64,000 nucleotides of DNA from Leclercia sp. AS011 (GTDB lineage: Bacteria; Pseudomonadota; Gammaproteobacteria; Enterobacterales; Enterobacteriaceae). The notes beneath the pieces were generated by a model. The model had not been told where the DNA came from, made no database searches, and worked only from the letters and a program-made list of their open reading frames with translations. The position numbers and the translations under genes were made by a program. How positions within the stretch are numbered: the stretch's first letter is position 1; every line of letters starts with the position of its first letter. The stretch spans positions 1 to 64,000 of the forward strand of contig NZ_JBBCMA010000004.1 in the NCBI RefSeq assembly GCF_037152535.1, read 5' to 3'. This document shows, piece by piece, positions 45,142 through 53,995 of this stretch.

Positions 45142-46209
45142 TCAGTTGGTGGCCGGGTATTCCTGAATGGTCACCTGCAGGGTCAGTTTCTTATCATCCC
45201 GCATCACTTCCACCGGAATGATCGAGCCAGGCCTGATCTCAGCTACCTGATCCATGGTCTCCAGGGCTGATATGGCCGGTTTGCCATTTACCGAGACGAT
45301 AACGTCGTTAACCTTGATGCCCGCTTCCGCCGCCGGACCGCCGGAGGTCACTTCGTTCACCACGATCCCCTGGATCTGGTCGATACCGCCGCCCTGGGTA
45401 TGCAGCGGTGCAATCTCACGCCCGCCAATGCCAATATAGCCGCGGATCACCCGACCGTCGCGAATGAGCTTATCCATGATCTTGTTGGCCAACTGGAACG
45501 GGATGGCGAAGCCAATGCCTTCCGGGGTTTCTCCGTCGTTGCTCTTATCAAACGAAAGGGTGTTGATGCCCATCAGTTCGCCCAGCGAGTTCACCAGCGC
45601 ACCGCCGGAGTTACCGTGGTTGATAGAGGCATCCGTCTGCAGGAAGTTCTGCCGCCCGGAGGGGTTCAGGCCAATACGACCCGTCGCGCTGATAATCCCC
45701 TGGGTAATGGTCTGCCCGAGGTTATAGGGGTTACCGATCGCCAGCACCACATCGCCGATGTGCGGAGTGCGTTTACGGTTGATGGGAATAACAGGCAGCC
45801 CGCCTGTGGCATTGATTTTAAGGACCGCCAGATCCGTCAGGCTGTCAGAGCCGACCAGCAGGGCTTCAAACACGCGGCCATCCTGCAGCGCAACGATGAT
45901 CTGATCGGCATCGTTGATCACATGTTTGTTGGTAATGATGTAGCCACGCTCATCCATGATCACCCCGGAGCCCAGGGTGCGGATCTCCAGCTGATTATGG
46001 CTGGTGCTGTTCAGCCCACGGTTATAGACGTTAACCACCGCAGGGGCGGCGCGGCGCACTGCCTGATTGTAACTGGCAGGTGTTTCATCTGCGCTATCAA
46101 ACTGCGGCGCAGCCAGCTGATTAAACTGACGTAAAGAGGGCATCGCGGCCAGTAAAAGGCCACCTACAACCAGGCCGATGGCGACCGAACGAATGAGCTT
46201 TAAAACCAT
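45142..46209 (-). CDS. degS: Envelope-stress protease DegS
   Basis: An inner-membrane-anchored periplasmic serine protease that cleaves RseA when it senses unfolded porin C-termini, releasing sigma-E. It is 355 aa as in E. coli. One N-terminal membrane helix (about 5-23) is followed by the trypsin-like domain with the triad H96 (TNKHV), D126 (LTDLAV) and S201 (GNSGGA). A single PDZ domain follows. The ATG at 46209 matches the E. coli N-terminus. It follows degQ by 88 bases. Confidence 0.98.
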   Translation of the reverse strand: MVLKLIRSVAIGLVVGGLLLAAMPSLRQFNQLAAPQFDSADETPASYNQAVRRAAPAVVNVYNRGLNSTSHNQLEIRTLGSGVIMDERGYIITNKHVINDADQIIVALQDGRVFEALLVGSDSLTDLAVLKINATGGLPVIPINRKRTPHIGDVVLAIGNPYNLGQTITQGIISATGRIGLNPSGRQNFLQTDASINHGNSGGALVNSLGELMGINTLSFDKSNDGETPEGIGFAIPFQLANKIMDKLIRDGRVIRGYIGIGGREIAPLHTQGGGIDQIQGIVVNEVTSGGPAAEAGIKVNDVIVSVNGKPAISALETMDQVAEIRPGSIIPVEVMRDDKKLTLQVTIQEYPATN

Positions 46210-46297
46210 GATACGGGCGTCGTTAAGGGAAGATCGCAAGCAGCATAGCATGACTTATCCGGACATCACACGTGGTGATGTCCGGACGCGTACAGGC

Positions 46298-47662
46298 TTA
46301 ACGCAGCAGAATATAGAGGGTGTCGTTGCCGCGCACGATCTGCAGGGCAATAACGGTGGGTTTGCCAGCCAGCACTTTGCGCATTTCGGCGATGGACTGC
46401 ACGCGAACGCGGTTCACGCCGATAATCACGTCATTCTCATGGAGACCGGCCTGCGCGGCAGGGCTGCTCTTCTCGACGCTGTCGAGAGTAATGCCTTTGG
46501 TGCCGTCTTTTAACTGCCCGTCGCTTAAGGTCGCCCCTTGCAGCGCGGGAGCAATCATCTCTGCACTGGCCGATGAAGAGGTGCTTTTATCCAGCGTGAC
46601 CTGCACATCCATCGGTTTGCCGTCACGCAAAATGCCGAGCTTAACCGTGGCTCCTGGCTCCGTGGTGGCGATACGCGAGCGCAGCTCGGCGAAGCTGCTT
46701 AACGGTTTGTCATTCAGGCTGACGATCACGTCCCCGGACTTCACGCCCGCTTTTGCCGAGCCGGAATTCGGTAGCACTTCACTGACGAAGGCGCCGCGCT
46801 GCACGTTCAGGTTGAACGCTTTCGCAATATCCGCGCTCATTTCGGTACCCTTAATGCCCAGCAGCCCGCGTTTCACTTCGCCGAAATCAATTAACTGCTG
46901 TGCCAGCGTGCGGGCCATGTTGCTGGGGATGGCAAAACCAATCCCCACGCTACCCCCGCCGGGTGCCAGAATGGCGGTGTTAATGCCGATCAGCTCCCCG
47001 TTCAGGTTCAGCAGCGCGCCGCCGGAGTTACCGCGGTTAATGGAGGCGTCGGTCTGGATAAAGTTTTCCAGCCCTTCTAGGTTCAGGCCACTGCGACCCA
47101 GGGCGGAGATGATCCCGGATGTGGCCGTCTGGCCCAGGCCGAAGGGGTTACCTACCGCGACGGCAAAATCTCCGACGCGCAGCTTGTCGGAATCGGCGAT
47201 GGCGATTTGCGTCAGGCCGGTTGGGTTCTGAAGCTGCAGCAGGGCGATATCGCTCTGATCGTCGCCGCCAATCAACTTAGCGTCGAACTCCCGGCCATCG
47301 TTCATCTGGACGCTGATTTTATCCGCATGGCTGATGACGTGGTTATTGGTCAGGACATAGCCTTTCGCGGCATCAATCACCACGCCCGAGCCCAGCCCTT
47401 CGAAAGGCTGGGCCTGGTCAGGGGCATCATCGCCAAAATACTTTTTCAGCTCTTCCGGGATGCGCTGGCTCTGCACGGCGGTGCCTTCGACCTGCACGCT
47501 GACTACCGCGGGCAGGACTTTTTCCAGCATCGGGGCGAGGCTCGGCAGCGCCGCCTGGCCTGGAACCTGCGAAGGAATTGCCGCCACCGCCGGCCAGGAT
47601 GCCGACAGCGATAATCCGATACTCAACGCTAACGCGCTCAACAGCTGATTTTTTTTGTTCAT
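46298..47662 (-). CDS. degQ: Periplasmic serine endoprotease DegQ
   Basis: An HtrA-family protease/chaperone that degrades misfolded periplasmic proteins. It is 454 aa (E. coli 455). The Sec signal ends near AVA-A (27-28). The triad is H108 (TNNHV), D138 (QSDIAL) and S213 (GNSGGA). Two PDZ domains follow (about 255-345 and 360-450). degS lies downstream on the same strand; the pair is conserved in enterics. Confidence 0.98.
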   Translation of the reverse strand: MNKKNQLLSALALSIGLSLSASWPAVAAIPSQVPGQAALPSLAPMLEKVLPAVVSVQVEGTAVQSQRIPEELKKYFGDDAPDQAQPFEGLGSGVVIDAAKGYVLTNNHVISHADKISVQMNDGREFDAKLIGGDDQSDIALLQLQNPTGLTQIAIADSDKLRVGDFAVAVGNPFGLGQTATSGIISALGRSGLNLEGLENFIQTDASINRGNSGGALLNLNGELIGINTAILAPGGGSVGIGFAIPSNMARTLAQQLIDFGEVKRGLLGIKGTEMSADIAKAFNLNVQRGAFVSEVLPNSGSAKAGVKSGDVIVSLNDKPLSSFAELRSRIATTEPGATVKLGILRDGKPMDVQVTLDKSTSSSASAEMIAPALQGATLSDGQLKDGTKGITLDSVEKSSPAAQAGLHENDVIIGVNRVRVQSIAEMRKVLAGKPTVIALQIVRGNDTLYILLR

Positions 47663-47787
47663 TTATGCTGGCTCTCGCAACCTGAAATGGAGGAATAACG
47701 GCCCTGAAACAGTCTGATGTTATTGAATTTTAAAACGCTGAACAATGAGGTGTTTGACTAAATAATAGCTGGGGTCGGGAAGAAAGG

Positions 47788-47810
47788 ACGGGCGCAAGGG
47801 CTGCGCCCGT
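47788..47810 (-). terminator. zapG terminator
   Basis: ACGGGCGCA pairs with TGCGCCCGT on a 5-base loop, 22 bases after the zapG stop. The minus-strand tail CCTTTCTT is moderately T-rich. Confidence 0.6.
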
Positions 47811-47832
47811 AAAATTTATTAGTGATGTGCGA

Positions 47833-48231
47833 TTAATCGCGTTTTGCGCCACCGCGCAGCAGGCCGGATGCCCCTTCGGAGTAATCACGCGGCATCTGTA
47901 CCGGCGCCTGATCGTTACTGGCTTCGGACTCCGCCAGACGGTTGCGGAACGGATTGTTTTCTGCGCTCATCTCCGGCAGCAGATTGCTGGAGCTTTTCGC
48001 CATGTGCTGATAAAGCTTGCGGTAATCATGGGCCATGTTGTCCAGCAGCTCGGCGCTCTGGGCAAAGTGGTTTACCAGCTCTTCGCGATACTCATCCAGT
48101 TCAGCTTTGTTCTTTTCCAGTTCATACTGCAACGCCTGTTGCTGGCGCAATTTGCGATTTCCAAAACGCATGGCCACGGCACCGATAGCAATGCCGACGA
48201 CTAAACCAATTAGCGCATATTCCCAGGTCAT
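47833..48231 (-). CDS. zapG: Z-ring-associated protein ZapG (YhcB)
   Basis: A 132-aa inner-membrane protein with one N-terminal helix (about 5-22) and a cytoplasmic coiled coil (about 27-65, QQQALQYELEKNKAELDEYREEL). It belongs to the DUF1043 family and interacts with cell-division and elongation proteins. In E. coli, loss of YhcB disturbs envelope growth. Divergent from zapE, as in E. coli. Confidence 0.95.
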   Translation of the reverse strand: MTWEYALIGLVVGIAIGAVAMRFGNRKLRQQQALQYELEKNKAELDEYREELVNHFAQSAELLDNMAHDYRKLYQHMAKSSSNLLPEMSAENNPFRNRLAESEASNDQAPVQMPRDYSEGASGLLRGGAKRD

Positions 48232-48421
48232 GAACTTCTCCCGTTGTCTTGTGGTTCCGTAGGGTGTTGGCTCGGCTTCATGCCTGTGCCTGATTATGCC
48301 ACTATAACCGCTATTTCCTTAGAAGTGGAATCCCACCGCATCATCGCGTACTGTAGAACGGCCTTTTTTTCGCCAACTGAGCAGACTGGCGGGTATTAAT
48401 TGAAGGAATAACAATAAGATC

Positions 48422-49546
48422 ATGCAAAGCCTTTCCCCGACATCGCATTACCAACAGGCCCTGAATGAGGGCTCCCATCAGCCTGATGATGTACAGCGTG
48501 AAGCGGTAAGACGTCTGGACAGCATCTGGCAGCAGTTGACCACTCAGCCGACCGAAGCTGCCCCTGCGGGAGGACTCAAGGCCGCGTTTGGACGACTGCT
48601 GGGCAAGAAAGCGCCGCAGGGCGTCACGCCGGTGCGCGGCTTATATATGTGGGGCGGGGTAGGGCGCGGCAAAACCTGGCTGATGGATCTGTTCTATCAG
48701 AGCCTGCCGGGAACGCGTAAGCAGCGCCTGCATTTTCACCGTTTTATGCTGCGGGTACATGAAGAGCTGACGGCCCTGCAGGGGCAGAGCGATCCGCTGG
48801 ACATCGTGGCCGAGCGTTTCAAAGCCGAAACCGACGTGCTGTGCTTCGACGAGTTTTTTGTCTCCGATATTACTGACGCCATGCTGTTGGGCGGGCTGAT
48901 GAAAGCGCTGTTTGCCCGCGGCATTACGCTGGTGGCGACCTCCAACATCCCACCGGATGAGCTCTACCGTAACGGCCTGCAACGCGCCCGCTTCCTGCCC
49001 GCTATCGATGCGATAAAAGAGCATTGCGACATCATGAATGTCGATGCTGGCGTCGACTATCGCCTGCGCACCCTGACCCAGGCCCATCTGTGGATCTCGC
49101 CGTTAAACGACGACACCCGGCAGCAGATGGACAAACTGTGGCTGGCGCTGGCAGGGGCAAAGCGTGAAAACGCCGCCGTGCTGGAGGTGAACCATCGCCC
49201 GCTGCAAACCCTGGGCGTGGTCAATCAAACCCTTGCCGTGTCGTTTGCCACGCTCTGTGTCGATGCCCGTAGCCAGCACGACTATATTGCGCTCTCGCGG
49301 CTGTTCCATACGGTGATGCTGTTCGATGTGCCGGTGATGACCACGCTGATGGAGAGCGAGGCCCGACGCTTTATCGCCCTGGTCGATGAGTTTTACGAAC
49401 GCCACGTCAAACTGGTGGTGAGCGCTGCCGTCCCTTTATATGAGATCTATCAGGGGGAGCGGCTGAAGTTTGAGTTCCAGCGCTGCCTGTCGCGCCTGCA
49501 GGAGATGCAAAGCGAAGAGTACCTGAAGCGCGAACATATGCCTTAA
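48422..49546 (+). CDS. zapE: Cell-division ATPase ZapE
   Basis: An AFG1-like AAA+ ATPase recruited late to the Z ring, influencing FtsZ bundles under stress. It is 374 aa. Walker A reads GGVGRGKT (78-85), and the Walker B region is VLCFDEFFVSDI. LVATSNIPPDELY is the usual sensor segment. It ends 10 bases before a REP-like palindrome. Confidence 0.96.
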   Translation: MQSLSPTSHYQQALNEGSHQPDDVQREAVRRLDSIWQQLTTQPTEAAPAGGLKAAFGRLLGKKAPQGVTPVRGLYMWGGVGRGKTWLMDLFYQSLPGTRKQRLHFHRFMLRVHEELTALQGQSDPLDIVAERFKAETDVLCFDEFFVSDITDAMLLGGLMKALFARGITLVATSNIPPDELYRNGLQRARFLPAIDAIKEHCDIMNVDAGVDYRLRTLTQAHLWISPLNDDTRQQMDKLWLALAGAKRENAAVLEVNHRPLQTLGVVNQTLAVSFATLCVDARSQHDYIALSRLFHTVMLFDVPVMTTLMESEARRFIALVDEFYERHVKLVVSAAVPLYEIYQGERLKFEFQRCLSRLQEMQSEEYLKREHMP

Positions 49547-49555
49547 TAACAGCTA

Positions 49556-49576
49556 CCCTCTCCCCGTGGGAGAGGG
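49556..49576. repeat. CCCTCTCCC palindrome after zapE
   Basis: CCCTCTCCC and GGGAGAGGG form a 9-bp stem with a CGT loop, extended by GCTGGGGGTGAGGGC. It shares the core of the palindrome at 36073-36095. There is no T run, so any effect on the zapE transcript would differ from a simple terminator. Confidence 0.7.
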
Positions 49577-49646
49577 GCTGGGGGTGAGGGCACCAGACCG
49601 CACTGTCTTCACCCCGGAAAAACCCGCGTCAAATCACAATTAGGGG

Positions 49647-49675
49647 TCGACCTTTACCCCTGACTTCTCTATAAT
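49647..49675 (+). promoter_or_regulatory. rplM-rpsI promoter and leader
   Basis: A perfect -10 TATAAT (49670-49675) has the weak -35 TCGACC (49647-49652) at 17 bases. Transcription should start near 49682 and give a leader of about 157 nt before rplM. In E. coli L13 represses its own operon through this leader, so a structured autoregulatory RNA is likely at 49682-49838. I did not resolve its fold. Confidence 0.65.
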
Positions 49676-49814
49676 CTTGCGACCCCACGTTACAAGAAGG
49701 TTTTTTTCCCAAAACTTTCTCTGCGCCGGCATAGGCTATTCGAAGGGGTAGGTTTGCTGGACAATGTCGTGTGAACCTCAACTACTAAACGTTTGGGTGT
49801 TCACCAACGTGTAA

Positions 49815-50267
<453 letters not shown>

Positions 50268-50279
50268 TCGGGATTATAG

Positions 50280-50675
<396 letters not shown>

Positions 50676-50707
50676 TTGGTTTCTGCTTCGGCAGACAACA
50701 ATTGGCG

Positions 50708-50733
50708 AAAAACCCGCTTCGGCGGGTTTTTTT
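50708..50733 (+). terminator. rplM-rpsI terminator
   Basis: AAAAACCCGC pairs with GCGGGTTTTT on a TTCG tetraloop followed by more T residues, 32 bases after the rpsI stop. Confidence 0.95.
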
Positions 50734-50987
50734 ATGGGTAACACTCAGGTTATCCACATGCAGGCTTCCTTTCTGACCTCTTTTTCCGCATTTCCAGAAT
50801 CCCCTCACCACAAAGGTCACAAAATCTGGTAAACTATCATCCACTTTTCTGTCCAAATAACGGTGAATGCTCGATTTTTGTTCTCTTTTTGAACAAGGGT
50901 GGGAATTCCCTGGGATGGACAACAAAACATCTGGCTAGCCTGTATGGCTGGTAGCAGTAAAAATTCTGAATATACCTGGAGGTTTTC
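50734..50987. other. sspA upstream region
   Basis: Together with the rpsI terminator this makes a 312-base gap without a gene. TGGTAAACT (50827-50835) looks like an extended -10 but has no good -35. A short palindrome GGGAATTCCC lies near 50900. CTGGAGG precedes the sspA start. Confidence 0.4.
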
Positions 50988-51626
50988 ATGGCTGTCGCTG
51001 CCAACAAACGTTCGGTAATGACGCTGTTTTCTGGTCCTACTGACATTTATAGCCATCAGGTTCGTATCGTGCTGGCAGAGAAGGGTGTCAGTTTTGAGAT
51101 CGAGCATGTGGAAAAGGATAACCCGCCTCAGGATCTTATCGATCTCAATCCAAGCCAGAGCGTACCAACGCTGGTGGATCGTGAACTGACCCTGTGGGAA
51201 TCCCGTATCATTATGGAATATCTGGATGAGCGTTTCCCGCATCCGCCGCTGATGCCCGTTTACCCGGTTGCGCGTGGGGAAAGCCGTCTGTACATGCAGC
51301 GTATCGAGAAAGACTGGTATACGCTGATGAACGTTATCGTAAACGGTACTTCCGCAGAAGCCGATGCTGCGCGTAAACAGCTGCGAGAAGAGCTGCTGGC
51401 GATTGCACCGGTCTTCGGTCAGCGTCCATTCTTCCTGAGCGACGAGTTCAGCCTGGTGGATTGCTACCTGGCTCCGTTACTGTGGCGTCTGCCGATTCTG
51501 GGCGTTGAGTTTAGCGGCCCGGGTGCGAAAGAGCTGAAAGGCTACATGACGCGTGTCTTTGAACGCGACTCTTTCCTGGCTTCTCTGACTGAAGCTGAAC
51601 GTGAAATGCGTCTCGGCCGGGGTTAA
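50988..51626 (+). CDS. sspA: Stringent starvation protein A
   Basis: A GST-fold protein that binds RNA polymerase. In E. coli it lowers H-NS levels in stationary phase and supports acid tolerance and P1 late transcription. It is 212 aa. The thioredoxin-like N-domain (SGPTDIYSHQVRIVLAEKGVSFEI) and an all-helical C-domain are visible. It forms an operon with sspB, whose start overlaps or nearly abuts the sspA stop. Confidence 0.98.
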   Translation: MAVAANKRSVMTLFSGPTDIYSHQVRIVLAEKGVSFEIEHVEKDNPPQDLIDLNPSQSVPTLVDRELTLWESRIIMEYLDERFPHPPLMPVYPVARGESRLYMQRIEKDWYTLMNVIVNGTSAEADAARKQLREELLAIAPVFGQRPFFLSDEFSLVDCYLAPLLWRLPILGVEFSGPGAKELKGYMTRVFERDSFLASLTEAEREMRLGRG

Positions 51627-51631
51627 TGATT

Positions 51632-52123
51632 GTGGAAATGTCACAGCTATCTCCACGCCGTCCGTACCTGCTGCGTGCCTTCTATGAATGGCTGCTGGAT
51701 AACCAGCTCACGCCGCATCTGGTTGTGGATGTGACTTTGCCTGGCGTGCAGGTGCCTATGGAATATGCGCGTGACGGACAAATTGTTCTTAACATTGCGC
51801 CGCGTGCTGTAGGTGCGCTCGAGCTGGCAAACGATGAAGTTCGCTTCAATGCCCGCTTTGGTGGTGTACCGCGTCAGGTTTCTGTTCCGCTGGCCGCTGT
51901 ACTGGCGATCTACGCCCGTGAGAACGGCGCAGGTACCATGTTTGAGCCAGAAGCGGCGTATGATGAAGACGTGGTCAGCCTGAACGATGATGAACAATCC
52001 GCTGGCAGTGAAGGCGAGCCGGTGATGTCAGTTATTGAGGGCGATAAACCCGATCATGATAACGATCCTGATGATACGCCACCGCCACGTGGTGGGCGTC
52101 CTTCATTGCGGGTTGTTAAATAA
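51632..52123 (+). CDS. sspB: ClpXP adaptor SspB
   Basis: Delivers ssrA-tagged and other substrates to ClpXP. At 163 aa, the folded domain (about 4-110) is followed by an acidic flexible linker, and the ClpX-binding tail GGRPSLRVVK is intact. GTG at 51632 aligns with the E. coli start (VEMSQL for MDLSQL). An ATG at 51626 sharing a base with the sspA TAA is the alternative and would add two residues. Confidence 0.96.
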   Translation: MEMSQLSPRRPYLLRAFYEWLLDNQLTPHLVVDVTLPGVQVPMEYARDGQIVLNIAPRAVGALELANDEVRFNARFGGVPRQVSVPLAAVLAIYARENGAGTMFEPEAAYDEDVVSLNDDEQSAGSEGEPVMSVIEGDKPDHDNDPDDTPPPRGGRPSLRVVK

Positions 52124-52151
52124 CCGATTACATCGTTTTGTTAATCTGACT

Positions 52152-52185
52152 AAAAACCACACGTCAACAGCGTGTGGTTTTTTTT
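52152..52185 (+). terminator. sspAB terminator
   Basis: AAAAACCACACG pairs with CGTGTGGTTTTT on a 7-base loop and runs into a T tract, 28 bases after the sspB stop. Confidence 0.94.
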
Positions 52186-52450
52186 GGTTAATATAAATTG
52201 AATTTGTAGAATTTTTATATTCAGACAGAGTATCCCTTTCATTACGCTGAACTTTGTTATATTGATTGTCTTGATATTTCATTTTTAATGAACGCTGTAT
52301 TAAGTAAAAATAACTACATTAAGTCATTTCCCAATGTAACAATATAGTGGCTGCATATTGCTATATATTAGCAGCGCTCTTCAAATTCTTGATGGTTGTG
52401 GTTTCACCGCAATGAAGGAATTAATCAAAATTATCACATAGGGAATGGAA
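52186..52450. other. AT-rich promoter region of the fimbrial operon
   Basis: About 265 bases markedly richer in A+T than the flanks, between the sspAB terminator and the first fimbrial gene; the whole gap is 327 bases. It should carry the fimbrial promoter. TTGATT (near 52261) is a possible -35 without a convincing -10. No invertible repeat or homopolymer tract suggesting phase switching was seen. Confidence 0.5.
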
Positions 52451-53176
52451 ATGACCAATTTCAAGAAAAAGCTTTCTACGTTAGCAATTTGTATTGCGAC
52501 ATTTGCAGCGGCTAATGCTAATGCAGTTGATGTGGCAACGTTATCTGTTAAAGGTTCATTTGAACCCGCAGCATGCACCCCGACTTTCAATAATAGCGGT
52601 GTCGTTGATTATGGCACCATGAATTCAACAATGATTTCCGTGATTGCGCCAGAAGCAAATAGCCTGATTCAGCTGGGCAATAAAAATATTACTCTGACAG
52701 TGAAATGCGATGCCGCAACAACCCTGGCCGTTGTGGCGCAGGATAACCGTTCCAGCTCCAAAGTAGCCTTGTCTGAGACCAGCTTTATTGATAATTACAT
52801 TGGCTCCAATGATTTGACGTATGCGGGTGCCGCGTTTGGCCTCGGTACTGTTGAAGGCGGCGGTAATATTGGCTCCTACGCGCTGAGTGTTCTGCCTACA
52901 GGGGCCACTGCGGATGGTAACGCAGCCGATCTGATCGTTAAAGATACCGATGTTGCAAACTCTTCATGGGTTTCCGCGAAAAATGGTGCACCGCTGTTCC
53001 CGGATGGCTCTCGCATCGCGACGCTTGCCAAAGCAGGTGAACTGACGCCAGTCACCTTCACTGAAATGGTTCTGCCGATGGGCATATCTGCCGCGGTTCA
53101 GACCAAATCAGCTATGGGTAACCCATCTGAAGTTAAGCTGGATGGTAACGCGACGCTGAGCCTGGTTTACCTCTAA
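52451..53176 (+). CDS. GltF-like DUF1120 protein, probable major fimbrial subunit
   Basis: A 241-aa secreted protein of the DUF1120 family that includes E. coli GltF. Signal peptide ends near ANA-V. Mature features are FEPAACTPTFNNSGVVDYG and KCDAATTLAV, with one cysteine each that can form the pilin-type disulfide. The C-terminus LDGNATLSLVYL has the penultimate Tyr typical of chaperone-usher subunits. AGGGA lies 6 bases before the ATG at 52451, better than the ATG at 52445. As the first gene, followed by a stem-loop, it is probably the most expressed subunit. That role is inferred; E. coli gltF was named for its place after gltBD. Confidence 0.8.
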   Translation: MTNFKKKLSTLAICIATFAAANANAVDVATLSVKGSFEPAACTPTFNNSGVVDYGTMNSTMISVIAPEANSLIQLGNKNITLTVKCDAATTLAVVAQDNRSSSKVALSETSFIDNYIGSNDLTYAGAAFGLGTVEGGGNIGSYALSVLPTGATADGNAADLIVKDTDVANSSWVSAKNGAPLFPDGSRIATLAKAGELTPVTFTEMVLPMGISAAVQTKSAMGNPSEVKLDGNATLSLVYL

Positions 53177-53195
53177 CTATTATTTATTAAATTAA

Positions 53196-53231
53196 CAGGC
53201 CCAGTAGTCAATTAATTATATATTGGGCCTG
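53196..53231 (+). other. Stem-loop after the first fimbrial gene
   Basis: CAGGCCCA (53196-53203) pairs exactly with TGGGCCTG (53224-53231) over a 20-base AT-rich loop, with no T run after it. A stem at this place, after the major-subunit gene, often protects that part of the mRNA and lowers chaperone/usher expression; this is inferred. Confidence 0.6.
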
Positions 53232-53302
53232 AATATAACCATTAATATGCTTTACATTTCCTCTGGCGTATATTTTATTAACTTTTTGTCCAGTGGCGTT
53301 TT

Positions 53303-53974
53303 ATGAAAAAATTAAGTGTTCTGTGCTTGTCTCTTCTTTCGGTACAATGTCTCGCCAGCGGGATGTTACCGCAAACATCAGTTTTATTAGTCGATGAAAG
53401 CAAAGGTGAAGCCAGTATGAATATCACCAATACCGATGCTTTCCCCTCTCTGCTTTATACGAAAATAGTGGATCTGCCCGGAGGCGATAAATCCGTCCAA
53501 TTGATAGTCACGCAACCTGTTGTGCGCGTCGATGCAGGTCAAATGCAAAAAATACGCTTTATTTTGCACAAGGATAAATCGCTTGTGCAGGAAGAAATGA
53601 AGCGTGTGGTATTTGAGGGCATACCGCCAAAACACAGTGGTAAGAATGAACTCAAAGTGACTATTCGTCAGGATTTGCCGGTCATTATTCATCCTGCGGG
53701 CCTTGCTGAAGATTTATCGCCATGGAAGCATCTGATCTGGCAAAAAAAGGGTGCCGACCTCGAAGTTCGCAATCCCAGCAAATATGTGGTGCGCATGGTG
53801 GCGTCGTTTAAAGGTTTGCCTTCGGGTAAAGCCGGCATCCTCACTAAAACATACCTTCAGCCAAACGGCAGTATAACGGTGAAAATGCCTGCGCCAGGCG
53901 ACAGCAAAGTGGAGTTTTATCCTGCCAGCCGGTATGGATATAAAGGAGAGCGCTACACAGCCTCTATTCAATAA
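53303..53974 (+). CDS. yhcA: Periplasmic fimbrial chaperone, YhcA-like
   Basis: A 223-aa PapD-superfamily chaperone that would hold fimbrial subunits in the periplasm until usher delivery. Signal peptide ends about CLA-S (18-19). The immunoglobulin-like N-domain has VVRVDAGQMQKIRFIL. The two residues that normally anchor the subunit C-terminus appear replaced: the Arg of the first strand by Ser26 (QTSVLLV) and the Lys of strand G1 by Pro126 (RQDLPVIIHP). Symbol by synteny and similarity to E. coli yhcA, from memory. Confidence 0.82.
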   Translation: MKKLSVLCLSLLSVQCLASGMLPQTSVLLVDESKGEASMNITNTDAFPSLLYTKIVDLPGGDKSVQLIVTQPVVRVDAGQMQKIRFILHKDKSLVQEEMKRVVFEGIPPKHSGKNELKVTIRQDLPVIIHPAGLAEDLSPWKHLIWQKKGADLEVRNPSKYVVRMVASFKGLPSGKAGILTKTYLQPNGSITVKMPAPGDSKVEFYPASRYGYKGERYTASIQ

Positions 53975-53995
53975 GTTGTTCAAGGATGAACATCA

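Noticed and set aside
52186..52450. Phase-variable promoter switch for the fimbrial operon
   Set aside because: No pair of inverted repeats able to flip, no long homopolymer tract and no recombinase gene nearby.
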